A stretch of 64,000 nt of DNA from Bacillus andreraoultii. GTDB lineage: Bacteria > Bacillota > Bacilli > Bacillales > Caldibacillaceae. The DNA is taken from assembly GCF_001244735.1 (NCBI RefSeq), contig NZ_LN868937.1, forward strand, positions 886,589 through 950,588, in the 5' to 3' direction. A model generated the notes under the pieces. It ran no database searches, was not told where the DNA came from, and saw only the letters and a program-made list of their open reading frames with translations. Positions 8,600 to 17,202 of this stretch are shown here, one piece after another; position 1 is the stretch's first letter; each line of letters opens with the position of its first letter. A program made the translations under genes and the position numbers.

Positions 8600-8934
8600 T
8601 GGAAATTTTAATGGCGATCATCATTGGTGTTTTATTCGCAACAGCCACGTACTTATTTTTATCGAAAAGTATATTACGCATTATTGTTGCATCTGGCTTA
8701 TTAAGTCACGGAGCACATTTATTAATATTAACGATGGGTGGGCTAAAAAAAGGAGCGGTACCACTTGTCAATCAAGAAGGGATACCAGTAACAGATCCGT
8801 TGCCGCAAGCATTAATTTTGACAGCTATTGTTATTAGTTTTGGAGTGACAGCATTATTTTTAGTTCTTGCCTATCGAGCTTATCAAGAACTAGAAACGGA
8901 TAATATGGATGAAATGAGAGGAACGGAAGAATGA
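8599..8934 (+). CDS. mrpC: Mrp antiporter subunit C (NuoK-like)
   Basis: A 111-residue, three-helix NuoK-like subunit. Its ATG shares one base with the mrpB stop (TAATG). Recognisable features are the short helices of NuoK type, LLSHGAHLLILT, and PLPQALILTAIVISFGVTA, which are conserved in MnhC/MrpC proteins. In the complex this subunit sits between the two large antiporter-like subunits. The last four bases overlap mrpD (ATGA). Confidence 0.95.
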   Translation: MEILMAIIIGVLFATATYLFLSKSILRIIVASGLLSHGAHLLILTMGGLKKGAVPLVNQEGIPVTDPLPQALILTAIVISFGVTALFLVLAYRAYQELETDNMDEMRGTEE

Positions 8935-10415
8935 CGAATTTAATTGTATTACCAATTTTAATCCCGCTCCTCACAGCTGTCATATTAATCTTTTTAGCAA
9001 AATCTGTTCGTATGCAGCGAGCGGTTTCTGTCCTTTCAGCTTTACTGAACATGATTGTCAGTTTCACGATTGTTCATGAAGTTTCAGTAAATGGCATACA
9101 AAAAATTGATGTCGGTAGTTGGCCAGCACCATTTGGTATTACCCTTGTTTCGGATATGTTATCAGCGCTTTTAGTTGTAACGACAACCATTGTTGGATTG
9201 GCAGTAATCCTCTATTCCTTTAACTCCATTGGTGAGAAAAGGGAGAAGTTTTATTATTACTCGATAATCCAGTTTCAATTAGTTGGTGTGATTGGTGCAT
9301 TTACAACAGGAGATATTTTTAACTTGTTCGTCTTTTTTGAAGTGATGTTAATGGCATCTTATGTATTACTAGTCCTTGGTGGAGAGAAAATCCAATTACG
9401 TGAGTCACTGAAATATTTGACGGTGAATGTCATCTCATCAGCCTTGTTTGTTATTTCTGTTGCTTTTTTATATTCTGTCGTTGGGACATTGAACATGGCG
9501 CAAATATCAGAACGAATCGCATCTTTAGATGAATTTCCAGGGATATTGACAGTGATTGCCGTTCTTTTTCTCATTGTTTTTGGTATGAAGGGTGCAATTT
9601 TCCCACTCTATTTCTGGCTTCCAGGCTCTTATTATGCACCACCAGTACCAGTGATGGCTTTATTCGGAGCATTGTTAACGAAAGTAGGCGTATACTCTAT
9701 CATTCGTACGTTTAGTCTATTTTTCCATCAAGATCAAGGATATTCGTATGAGCTGCTTCTAATTTTGGCGGTGATTACGGTCATCGTTGGTGTAATTGGC
9801 TCTATCGCGTATTGGGATATAAAGAAGATTATCATTTATAACATTATTACAGCGATTGGTGTCATTTTATATGGTGTCGCTATGGCAACGACGACTTCCT
9901 ATACCGGTTCGATTTTTTACTTAATTCACGATATGTTGATTAAAGCAGCGTTATTTTTACTAATCGGGATTATTATCAAAATTACTGGAACAAGTGATTT
10001 AAAACAGTTTAGTGGACTCATTAAACATTACCCAGGTCTAGCTTGGACGTATTTCATAGCTGCAATCTCCTTGGCAGGTATTCCACCGTTTAGTGGATTT
10101 ATCGGGAAACTACTCGTTATTCAAGGTGGTTTCCAATCTGTTGAGTGGATTGGGTCAATGATTATTCTGATTTCTAGTTTACTTGTACTCTATTCAGTGA
10201 TGAAAATATTTATCCATGGCTTTTGGGGAGAACCAAAAGAATATGTTCGGAAGGAAGCAATTTCATATCAAACTTTATTAATCCCAGTAATTTTAATTAT
10301 TGCCGTTTCAGTATTTTATGGTGTTGCAACTGAGGTCATTCACCCATATATTTCTCAGGCAGTTGAAACAATCGTAAATCCTGAAATCTATATTGAAGCG
10401 GTATTAAAGGAGTAG
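8931..10415 (+). CDS. mrpD: Mrp antiporter subunit D (NuoN/M-like)
   Basis: A 494-residue subunit (B. subtilis 493) of the NuoM/NuoN type, with about 14 membrane helices. The conserved ion-path residues are visible: Glu in LFVFFEVMLMASYVLLVLGG and Lys in LFGALLTKVGVYSIIRTF. The C-terminal region contains SLAGIPPFSGFIGKLLV, typical of complex-I-like antiporters. ATGA overlap with mrpC. It is one of the two large cation/proton-conducting subunits. Confidence 0.96.
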   Translation: MTNLIVLPILIPLLTAVILIFLAKSVRMQRAVSVLSALLNMIVSFTIVHEVSVNGIQKIDVGSWPAPFGITLVSDMLSALLVVTTTIVGLAVILYSFNSIGEKREKFYYYSIIQFQLVGVIGAFTTGDIFNLFVFFEVMLMASYVLLVLGGEKIQLRESLKYLTVNVISSALFVISVAFLYSVVGTLNMAQISERIASLDEFPGILTVIAVLFLIVFGMKGAIFPLYFWLPGSYYAPPVPVMALFGALLTKVGVYSIIRTFSLFFHQDQGYSYELLLILAVITVIVGVIGSIAYWDIKKIIIYNIITAIGVILYGVAMATTTSYTGSIFYLIHDMLIKAALFLLIGIIIKITGTSDLKQFSGLIKHYPGLAWTYFIAAISLAGIPPFSGFIGKLLVIQGGFQSVEWIGSMIILISSLLVLYSVMKIFIHGFWGEPKEYVRKEAISYQTLLIPVILIIAVSVFYGVATEVIHPYISQAVETIVNPEIYIEAVLKE

Positions 10416-10419
10416 TGCT

Positions 10420-10902
10420 ATGGCTTTTCAAATACTATTGAACTTTTTTATCGCATTTGTTTGGATGTTTTTAAAATCGGATTATTCCGCAGCAACGTTT
10501 TCAGTCGGTTATTTAATGGGCTTAGGTATGCTTTTTCTCATGCGTCGCTTTTTTGAATCCCGTTTTTACCTTGGAAAAGTATGGTCGGTTGTTTATTTAA
10601 TTTTACTATTTATTAAAGAATTAATTATGGCGAATATCGATGTGTTGAAAATTGTCCTAAAGCCTAAACTTGACTTTCAACCAGGGATTTTTGAATATAG
10701 GACAGGGCTAAAAAAGGATTGGGAAGTGACTTTATTATCTAACTTAATTACTTTAACACCAGGAACATTAGTTGTTGATGTATTAGAAAATGATGAGGAA
10801 AAGGTATTGTATATTCATGCTATTCATGTTCCAGATGCCGATGAAGCCATTGACGGGATAAAAAATAGTTTTGAACGGGCCATTTTGGAGGTGAGTCGAT
10901 AA
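10420..10902 (+). CDS. mrpE: Mrp antiporter subunit E
   Basis: A 160-residue subunit (MnhE family) with two N-terminal helices and a cytoplasmic C-terminal domain. The conserved motif LLSNLITLTPGTLVVDV is present. ATG follows GGAGTAGTGCT, four bases after the mrpD stop, and the gene ends in a TAATG overlap with mrpF. MrpE is required for full antiport activity in Bacillus. Confidence 0.95.
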   Translation: MAFQILLNFFIAFVWMFLKSDYSAATFSVGYLMGLGMLFLMRRFFESRFYLGKVWSVVYLILLFIKELIMANIDVLKIVLKPKLDFQPGIFEYRTGLKKDWEVTLLSNLITLTPGTLVVDVLENDEEKVLYIHAIHVPDADEAIDGIKNSFERAILEVSR

Positions 10903-11186
10903 TGTTTACTATTGTTCTTTATATTGTGATGGGAACATTAGCTTTAGCAATGGTTGGTTTTATTTATCGACTTATTAAAGGTCCATCTATTCCGGATCGT
11001 GTAATTGCCTTGGATGGCATGGGCATTATTTTGATTAGTATGGTTGCTGTTTTCTCCATCATTATGCGAACGAGTGCGTATTTAGATGTTATCTTATTGC
11101 TAGGGATTCTGTCGTTTATTGGGACGGCGGCATTTTCGAAGTTTTTAGCAAAGGGGGTCATTTTTGAACGTGACCGGAATCATTGA
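10902..11186 (+). CDS. mrpF: Mrp antiporter subunit F
   Basis: A 94-residue, three-helix subunit of the MnhF family, starting at the ATG of a TAATG overlap after a GGAGGTGAG ribosome site. The family signature RLIKGPSIPDRVIALD is clear, followed by the helix holding RTSAYLDVILLLGILSF. B. subtilis MrpF, which also has bile-salt efflux activity reported, is the same length. The 3' end overlaps mrpG by 23 bp. Confidence 0.95.
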   Translation: MFTIVLYIVMGTLALAMVGFIYRLIKGPSIPDRVIALDGMGIILISMVAVFSIIMRTSAYLDVILLLGILSFIGTAAFSKFLAKGVIFERDRNH

Positions 11187-11517
11187 GTTTATTGTCTTAG
11201 TCTTTATCGTCATCGGAGCCTTTTTTACGGTTGTTTCAGCATTCGGGATTATTCGTCTACCTGATTTATATACACGGAACCATGCAGCATCAAAAAGTGC
11301 GACACTTGGTGTTATGTCTGTATTAATTGGTACGTTTATTTACTTTTATGCTTCGGGTCACAGTAATACGCGACTCGTGCTTGCAATCATCTTCATCTTC
11401 CTAACTTCGCCTGTTGGTGGCCATTTAATTAATCGTGCTGCTTACTATACAGGTGTGGAATTATGGGGGAAAAGTTCACGAGATGATTTGAAAGGAAAAG
11501 TACCGGTAAAAAAATAG
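11164..11517 (+). CDS. mrpG: Mrp antiporter subunit G
   Basis: A 117-residue, three-helix MnhG/PhaG subunit. It starts at TTG inside mrpF, about 5 bases after AAAGGGGGTC, giving a 23-bp overlap; no other start has a ribosome site. Motifs IIRLPDLYTRNHAASKSATLG and LTSPVGGHLINRAAYYTG are diagnostic. It is the last gene of the operon and a terminator hairpin follows 17 bp after the stop. Confidence 0.95.
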   Translation: MNVTGIIEFIVLVFIVIGAFFTVVSAFGIIRLPDLYTRNHAASKSATLGVMSVLIGTFIYFYASGHSNTRLVLAIIFIFLTSPVGGHLINRAAYYTGVELWGKSSRDDLKGKVPVKK

Positions 11518-11533
11518 AGTAAACAAACTGTGA

Positions 11534-11566
11534 GGGTATGAAGTGAATGAATGCTTCATACCTTTC
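11534..11566 (+). terminator. Terminator of the mrp operon
   Basis: GGTATGAAG / CTTCATACC stem (11535-11543 with 11554-11562) then TTT. The T-tract is short. Confidence 0.7.
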
Positions 11567-11670
11567 CAGGTTTCCACTTTAATCCAGATGAATTTACTTG
11601 CTTAATAATTAACTTTACACTTCCCTTTAATAATCTGTTCACTTTTTTTATTTCATTCCTATTATTAAAT

Positions 11671-11724
11671 AGAAAAAAGGTTATTAAGAATAAAAACAGC
11701 ATGGCTCCTGACCGTGCTGTTTTT
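11671..11724. repeat. 54-bp terminator repeat, left copy
   Basis: Matches 17125-17178 in direct orientation with 3 mismatches. It contains an AAAACAGCATGG / CCGTGCTGTTTT hairpin with flanking A and T runs, so it can act as a bidirectional terminator. In B. subtilis mrpG and yuxO are convergent neighbours; here the copies enclose the inserted segment. Confidence 0.85.
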
Positions 11725-11795
11725 ATACCTGCTAAATTCGTGAAATTAACATTTTCTATACTGGAGGGCAACAGTGCAATAAAGCTAAATAATCA

Positions 11796-12221
11796 TTATT
11801 TTATATTTCTATTTTTACAAGCAAAGTATATAAAAACAATAGCAAAAAAAATCAAGATAATCCTATTGAAAAAATAGTATTCTGGGGAATTGATATAATA
11901 GAAATTATTAGAATGTGCTCCTATAGAAACTATTTTAAATAATCTCCCACCCGATAATAAATCCCCTGTAAAAAAAGTCAGCGTCACAAATAAACCAAAG
12001 TAGTTATTCTTTGTAACTGAAGTCATGAACAATAATAAAGAAGAAAGAAAGAATATATTAGGAATGAATCTTAAACTTAGCAATATATTTACCACACTGA
12101 AAAAGCCAACATTACGATAGTAAAATAAACCTGAAATAAAAGATCCTAAGCAAAAAAGAAATGTATACATTAAATAGCGGTATAACATTGCATAATTAAA
12201 CTTGTATTTATTTAAAAACAT
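11796..12221 (-). pseudogene. ABC-2 type permease, 3' part, cut off by the IS element
   Basis: This is the C-terminal 141 codons of a permease whose 5' part is at 13635-13919. The part begins at MFLNKYKFNYAMLYRYL, immediately after the target-site duplication. It contains three or four hydrophobic helices (FLFCLGSFISGLFYY, VVNILLSLRFIPNIFFLSSLLLFM, and IILIFFAIVFIYFACK near the end). Removing the IS and one copy of the 9-bp duplication joins the halves in frame (KFY followed by MFLN) and gives a protein of about 236 residues. A GTG at 12233 could restart translation but has no ribosome site. The gene is probably inactive. Confidence 0.8.
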
Positions 12222-12230
12222 ATAAAATTT

Positions 12231-13634
12231 CACTAGTGTTGCATAAATAATGTCATAATTTTCAGATTAATTATTTTCCCAACTTAGGGCCAAAAAAGTA
12301 AATACCCAACTAAAGGTGGCCCTATCCATTCAGAATTTATATACAATTAAGACTTGTGCAACAACGGCATTTTAATGATTAAGGGACAGTTTTTCCTTCG
12401 ATTTTTCGAATCCAAATATGCGCTGGTTTCCACAATGCAGCCCTTAAATAACGACTAATTTGCAAGATTTTACGCTTACTTTTTGTTTCGATTTGTGCGA
12501 GGATATGTAAGCAATAAACAATCAGTGCAATAAACACTTGATTTTGAATCGCCCATTCGCTTTGACCGTAAAATTTTTTGATATTGAGATGTTGTTTGAT
12601 CCATTTAAAAAATAGTTCGATAGTCCAACGTGATTTATACATCTCTGAAATTTCTTCGGCACTCAAATCAAAACGATTCGTGATCAAATGGAGTACATTT
12701 CCTTTTGAATCCATTACTTTTAGAAGGCGAAAGTAGTTTTCAGCTCGGTTTTGTGTCGTTCCAATCAAGACCATTTGATCCGATAAAACAGATGAACCCT
12801 CGGGTAGTTTAAAATCATAAACCTCCCGTACAACTGCGTTTTTTCGTAGCCTTGAAAGAAAAAAGTAACCATCGTCTGTCAAACGGTCAAATCTTTCGTA
12901 GTCTAGATAACCACGGTCAAACACATACATGCATTCCTTGTCGTCCACCATAATCTCAAGCTGACCACGATCGTGTTCGTTTGCCGTTGTTATCACGGCC
13001 TTTTCAGGGTAAGAAGTTCCTTTTTCCATAAATACAAGGCGTAAATGTAACTTTACCCCCGCCTTTGTTTTACGGAACTTTGCCCACCTATGATTGGTCA
13101 AATTGAGTGGTAATGTGCTTGAATCAATAATTTTTAACGGCATGATTCGTTTTGTGTAGTGTGTTTTAGCGTGAATTTGTCCGACTAGATCAAGGAAAAG
13201 CGACTGAAACAGATCTGGATTCATGCCATTTAATCGGCGAGATAGCTGAGAAATACTTATAGAATCAAGGTTTACTGCCTTTTGAAGTTGGTCATCGAAA
13301 AGGCAATCGCCCAATGCATGAAGACTTTCAACTTCCTTAAGTTGTGCAAAAAGTAATAATTTAAGAAATGACTCTGTCGTTAATTTTTTTGTATAGAAAT
13401 CTAATTTCATTGTTTTCACGTTTTCTTCTAATAATTGAAGATTTATCGGTGAAAACCATTGTCCAAATGAATTTTTTCGTGTAATCTTATCCATGAGCGT
13501 TGTCCTTTTTAATGGATTTGGACGGATTACCACCAACTATTTCCATTATAAAGGACTTTTTCTTTGTTTGAAATAATAAAATTGAAGATTTTGGGTATTT
13601 TTAATAGTTAATTTAAATTAATGCAACACTAGTG
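12231..13634 (-). mobile_element. IS4-family insertion sequence, 1404 bp, intact
   Basis: Ends are perfect inverted repeats CACTAGTGTTGCAT (12231-12244 and 13621-13634), with weaker matching further in. The element is flanked by a 9-bp direct repeat ATAAAATTT (12222-12230 and 13635-13643). It holds one full-length transposase gene on the minus strand. It sits inside an ABC permease gene. Confidence 0.95.
12379..13494 (-). CDS. IS4-family DDE transposase
   Basis: A 371-residue transposase. I choose the ATG at 13494, eight bases after AAAGGA; the frame is open further upstream. DDE residues are visible: first Asp in LKIIDSSTLPL, second in YVFDRGYLDYERF, and the Glu in the IS4 'YREK' signature, YKSRWTIELFFKWIK (Y-2-R-3-E-6-K). 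N-terminal residues form the usual helical DNA-binding part (ISISQLSRRLNGMN). No frameshift or stop is present, so the element is probably still mobile. Confidence 0.93.
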   Translation of the reverse strand: MDKITRKNSFGQWFSPINLQLLEENVKTMKLDFYTKKLTTESFLKLLLFAQLKEVESLHALGDCLFDDQLQKAVNLDSISISQLSRRLNGMNPDLFQSLFLDLVGQIHAKTHYTKRIMPLKIIDSSTLPLNLTNHRWAKFRKTKAGVKLHLRLVFMEKGTSYPEKAVITTANEHDRGQLEIMVDDKECMYVFDRGYLDYERFDRLTDDGYFFLSRLRKNAVVREVYDFKLPEGSSVLSDQMVLIGTTQNRAENYFRLLKVMDSKGNVLHLITNRFDLSAEEISEMYKSRWTIELFFKWIKQHLNIKKFYGQSEWAIQNQVFIALIVYCLHILAQIETKSKRKILQISRYLRAALWKPAHIWIRKIEGKTVP

Positions 13635-13919
13635 ATAAAATTTATATGTACTATTCTTATAATCATTGTAAAATACAAAAAAGATGATCAATGAAGATAA
13701 TAATGGTACCGTATAGTCATATAGATTATCAATACTAATTAACCTATATTGGGATTTAATCGATTCTAGATAATTTAAAGTAGCAGGATTAAAAACCGAA
13801 TAGATTAGAATAAGACACAAAATACTTAAAGTTAATTTTACTTTTAAACCGTTAGTATCGTAGATTTTAAAATAATGATTCATTAAAGCTTTATTTTTTT
13901 TGGAAATAAATGTATGCAT
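13635..13919 (-). pseudogene. ABC-2 type permease, 5' part, cut off by the IS element
   Basis: This is the N-terminal 95 codons of the split permease. It starts at ATG 13919, inside the end of the ATPase gene (29-bp overlap), with AAAGGGAG about 12 bases upstream. One helix near residues 28-46 (LTLSILCLILIYSVF) is followed by an extracytoplasmic loop and a second helix (VPLLSSLIIFFVFY). The frame runs three bases into the IS and then stops. The overlap with the ATPase shows that the intact gene was translationally coupled to it. Confidence 0.8.
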
Positions 13920-14763
13920 TCTCTAACGATATCTCCCTTTCTCGATAACTCGCAAAATCGACTTCTTTATTACCAATGTAGTGTATTTTAATATTTTCAG
14001 AATTAATTCTTTTCTGTTCAATAATATTTAATCTATTTTTAATCTTTAAAAAATCATTCAATGGTAATTCGGCAGTATATATATTCTGTCTGCTTTCTTC
14101 TATTATTTGATCTACTGTACCATCATAACTTATATGCTTATCCTTCAATATAAGTATTTTATTACTAAAAACTTCTACATCTTCAATAAGATGAGTAGAG
14201 ATAATTGTAATTGCATTATCACTAATTTCAGAAAGATAATTTCTAAATTCTACTCGTTGCTCGGGATCTAAACCTACAGTTGGTTCATCAACAATTACTA
14301 GTTTAGGATTCCCTAGTACTGCTTGGGCAATGCCTAGTCTTCTTTTAAATCCACCCGAATAAGTTCTGAATTTCTTATTAATTATAGAGGTTAAATTAAA
14401 TTTATCTATCACTGTATCTAGTTCTCTTTTTTTACTTTTACTATCTAAACATTTAACATCATATACATACGACAGAAAGTCATAACCTGTAATATTGTCG
14501 TAAATTTCAAATTCCTGCGGCAAATACCCAACTAGATTAGTGGGATATTCTTTTGTATTTATTAAATCGATGTCATTTAAAGTTATTTTTCCTGAACTAG
14601 GTTTTTTCAATCCTGTTAAAAGGTTTATTAAAGTTGTCTTCCCAGCCCCATTGTTTCCTAGCAATGCTACAACTCCATTACCACATGTAAAGGATACGTT
14701 ATTTAAAACATTATTTTTCTTATAGGAAAAGGAAATATTTTCAACTACCAGTTTGTTTATCAT
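13891..14763 (-). CDS. ABC exporter ATP-binding protein (antibiotic/peptide type)
   Basis: A complete 290-residue ATPase. Walker A is LLGNNGAGKTT (about 35-45), Q-loop GYLPQEFEIYDNITG, signature YSGGFKRRLGIAQAVLG (a variant of LSGGMKQR), Walker B LVIVDEPTVGLDP and H-loop ISTHLIEDVE. The C-terminal 80 residues resemble the accessory domain of ABC-2 ATPases that export or give immunity to peptides and antibiotics. The gene starts 19 bases after the upstream permease gene and overlaps the split permease. Codon use is AT-richer than the mrp genes, in keeping with acquired DNA. Confidence 0.9.
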   Translation of the reverse strand: MINKLVVENISFSYKKNNVLNNVSFTCGNGVVALLGNNGAGKTTLINLLTGLKKPSSGKITLNDIDLINTKEYPTNLVGYLPQEFEIYDNITGYDFLSYVYDVKCLDSKSKKRELDTVIDKFNLTSIINKKFRTYSGGFKRRLGIAQAVLGNPKLVIVDEPTVGLDPEQRVEFRNYLSEISDNAITIISTHLIEDVEVFSNKILILKDKHISYDGTVDQIIEESRQNIYTAELPLNDFLKIKNRLNIIEQKRINSENIKIHYIGNKEVDFASYREREISLENAYIYFQKK

Positions 14764-14782
14764 TTATTGTTACTCCCCTGTA

Positions 14783-16306
14783 CTAAAATTCAATATATCC
14801 TACAACGAGTGTATCATCATTCAATTGGAAATATTTATAATGCATTGGCCATACCCCAACGATAACCTTTTTATATTCTTTGTTTTGTATTTTCTCTATC
14901 TCAACAATTGAGTACTCTTCATTAGATAATTCCATACTTAACTGATTTAACAACTCATTAAACAGATCAAAATGATAACTTTTTGGAATAATATACTCTA
15001 CTCCATTTTTATGAACCTTTTTATAATTACCTGCAAAAAAAGATGCGTATCTTGTGTTACCTTTGTACAGGTTTGAACTATCTTCATTTAAATTAGAATA
15101 TAGAGATGATTGACTATTTGTTTTAATCGTAAATTTACTAACCTCTTGATTTGACTTTCTAGGATACCAATAAAAAATATTTCCGGGTAAATTAACCGCA
15201 TTTTTAGTCGTATAAAAAGCAGGAACTCCAATATCACTATTTACAAATACTGTACCTTCATACGCAATATTTATATTTACTGATTCTCCTTTTTTAAGGG
15301 CGGTATGAATTGTTAACCGATTATTATTAAAAGAATAATGAACCGGTGAATGATCTATCTCTATTCCCTTTATAGTGAATATGTTATCTAATAGTAGATT
15401 TATACGATCTATATTTTCCTTTACTTCTATGTTTAATGATATGTCGTTTTTTAGTTTATTAGAAAAATCAACATCCATATGATAAGAAGTTATTATATAA
15501 GAATCTGTGTTCAAAGATGGATACTGAAAGGTAAAATGTTGTTCGGTTTTTATTAAATAACTTGCGGTAAGGACAACTGAAATTACACAGACTAATGCAA
15601 TTACTACATAGAACATTCGTTTTTTTATATTGCTAAATAATCCCACTATACTTATCAATATGAGAATAAGTAATAAAACAAACAACTTATCTAAAAAATA
15701 TTGAAGATTAAATACTGTTCCTAATAAATCATTGGCAACCACTCTAATATTATCATCAAATATATTTAGCGTTTTTTGGAAAGCCATATTTTTTAAACTC
15801 AGGGATCTCCACACAAAAAGACTATAAAAAATTAATGAGACAAGTATTGACCATGAATTTTTAATAATAGCTCCAATAGAAGTTCCTATAGTAGATGCAA
15901 GTAAATTTGTTAATATCCATAATATGATAAAGTGTAAGATTCCCATAGCAGTTGTTTCAGAATCAATTGAATTATTCTTGAACCACATAATAAATGCTAT
16001 TGGAATAACAGATATGGAAACGCTCACAAACATAGAGGCCAAAAGAATAGTTAATTGCTTTTTTATTATACTTCTTTCAAAAAAATCAAGTATTTTATAG
16101 CTTTTGTTCATTGCTATGGAAGCAGTAATTAGAAAAAACAAATTAGAGATAATAAAACCATAATAAAAGTATTTATCGAATTCAAAAACTGAAACATTCA
16201 ATATGTCCTTTGTATAAAATAAGTAAATGAATATAAATAAAGTAAAAAAAACAAATAAAGGATTCTTAATCAGAACTTTCGAATAATATATTGAAGATTT
16301 TATCAT
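14783..16306 (-). CDS. ABC-2 permease with extracytoplasmic M1-peptidase-like domain
   Basis: A 507-residue protein. The N-terminal 250 residues hold six hydrophobic helices of ABC-2 permease type (for example FFTLFIFIYLFYTKDIL and FVLLLILILISIVGLF). After a seventh helix near 235-255 comes an outside domain of about 250 residues with beta-rich sequence such as LNIEVKENIDRINLLLD, LTIHTALKKGESVNINIAYEG and PGNIFYWYPRK. This resembles the N-terminal beta domain of M1 aminopeptidases, which is fused to some bacterial ABC-2 permeases. The catalytic HEXXH part is absent. The ATPase gene follows after 19 bases. The substrate is unknown; the secreted small protein upstream is a candidate. Confidence 0.7.
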   Translation of the reverse strand: MIKSSIYYSKVLIKNPLFVFFTLFIFIYLFYTKDILNVSVFEFDKYFYYGFIISNLFFLITASIAMNKSYKILDFFERSIIKKQLTILLASMFVSVSISVIPIAFIMWFKNNSIDSETTAMGILHFIILWILTNLLASTIGTSIGAIIKNSWSILVSLIFYSLFVWRSLSLKNMAFQKTLNIFDDNIRVVANDLLGTVFNLQYFLDKLFVLLLILILISIVGLFSNIKKRMFYVVIALVCVISVVLTASYLIKTEQHFTFQYPSLNTDSYIITSYHMDVDFSNKLKNDISLNIEVKENIDRINLLLDNIFTIKGIEIDHSPVHYSFNNNRLTIHTALKKGESVNINIAYEGTVFVNSDIGVPAFYTTKNAVNLPGNIFYWYPRKSNQEVSKFTIKTNSQSSLYSNLNEDSSNLYKGNTRYASFFAGNYKKVHKNGVEYIIPKSYHFDLFNELLNQLSMELSNEEYSIVEIEKIQNKEYKKVIVGVWPMHYKYFQLNDDTLVVGYIEF

Positions 16307-16374
16307 AGTTATGTAGAGTAAGTGCTTTTTACGAAAGCGATTACTAACTCCTTTCTATCATTCTAGAAATATAA

Positions 16375-16410
16375 TTAACACGATTAGTAAAAGCATGCTA
16401 ATCGTGTTAA
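16375..16410 (-). terminator. Hairpin between the secreted-protein gene and the exporter genes
   Basis: Perfect 13-bp stem TTAACACGATTAG / CTAATCGTGTTAA with a 10-base loop, followed on the minus strand by a T-poor TTATATTTC. It probably lowers read-through from the secreted-protein gene into the exporter or protects the 3' end of its mRNA. Confidence 0.7.
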
Positions 16411-16456
16411 TTGAATATCTAAGTGTTATTTGTGTCAATATACTTTTATTAATCAT

Positions 16457-16834
16457 TTAATCAGTAATTTTTAAATTTGCACTAGCTTTGTTTGAAGAAC
16501 CAGACCAGCGAATATAATAAGATTGATTTGCACCACCATCTGTTGTTGAAACAGCTGTGAAACTGGCACTTGATGACTCACCTTTTTTCACAGTAAAAGA
16601 TGCTTGTACACTATCTGGCCAATACGCGATGACCTTCATTGCGCTTGCAACACCGTTTCCATAAGTACCAGTACCTTTTAGGTATCTTTTCCCGGATCCT
16701 AATTTTACATAACCAGATTCCGCACTAACACCGGTAAGGGTTTTTGAAAGGTACGTTGTTGCTCCTGCAGAAACAGAAGTCCCTAGTACAGCTGCGGTTA
16801 CGACTAGTGCTACAACCTGCTTTTTTAAAGACAT
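16457..16834 (-). CDS. Small secreted protein, candidate exported peptide or bacteriocin-like
   Basis: A 125-residue protein with a clear signal peptide (MSLKKQVVALVVTAAVLGTS, cleavage probably after VSAGA). The mature part has about 100 residues, is rich in Ser, Gly, Ala, Thr and Tyr, has no cysteine, and reads LGSGKRYLKGTGTYGNGV ... SYYIRWSGSSNKASANLKITD. I do not recognise the family. The layout (small secreted product with its own promoter, a hairpin, then an ABC exporter) is that of bacteriocin or toxin/immunity loci, and the TYGNGV and YYIRWSG patches faintly recall the lactococcin 972 family, but the match is too weak to claim. ATG follows AACAGGGGTGG. Confidence 0.75.
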   Translation of the reverse strand: MSLKKQVVALVVTAAVLGTSVSAGATTYLSKTLTGVSAESGYVKLGSGKRYLKGTGTYGNGVASAMKVIAYWPDSVQASFTVKKGESSSASFTAVSTTDGGANQSYYIRWSGSSNKASANLKITD

Positions 16835-16935
16835 ATATTAACCACCCCTGTTTATAAGGTAATATTTTAGATTTTAATATAAATTTATACACATTATATA
16901 ATCGTCATAAATCTAAAGAATATTACCACAAAAAT

Positions 16936-16964
16936 ATATTATTAAATATTGCTAAAATCGTCAA
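16936..16964 (-). promoter_or_regulatory. Sigma-A-type promoter of the secreted-protein gene
   Basis: On the minus strand TTGACG, 17-bp spacer, TAATAT. The start codon is about 100 bases downstream. Confidence 0.55.
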
Positions 16965-17124
16965 TACATTTTAAAAAAACTAATAGCTAGAGCCTTTAAA
17001 TAAAATAAAATTTCACCTTTCGCAACCTTATCTAGATGCCACCACCATTCACTTAAAGGTTCATTTGATAAAGAAAAATTATAAACCTCTTGGATATGTC
17101 TATACATTTTTCAGAATTTTAGAT

Positions 17125-17178
17125 AGAAAAAAGGTTATTAAGAATAAAAACAGCATGGACCCTGACCATGCTGTTTTT
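17125..17178. repeat. 54-bp terminator repeat, right copy
   Basis: Direct copy of 11671-11724 (51 of 54 identical). AAAACAGCATGG / CCATGCTGTTTTTT hairpin. It serves as the terminator of menI on the minus strand. Confidence 0.85.
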
Positions 17179-17202
17179 TGTATGAATTTGCAATTCAAAG
17201 AC

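Noticed and set aside
11551..11877. Plus-strand ORF of 108 codons after mrpG
   Set aside because: It runs through terminator hairpins and antisense to the permease remnant; no ribosome site.
16457..16834. Lactococcin 972-family bacteriocin
   Set aside because: Only faint similarity (TYGNGV, YYIRW); the diagnostic pattern and the associated large membrane protein are missing.
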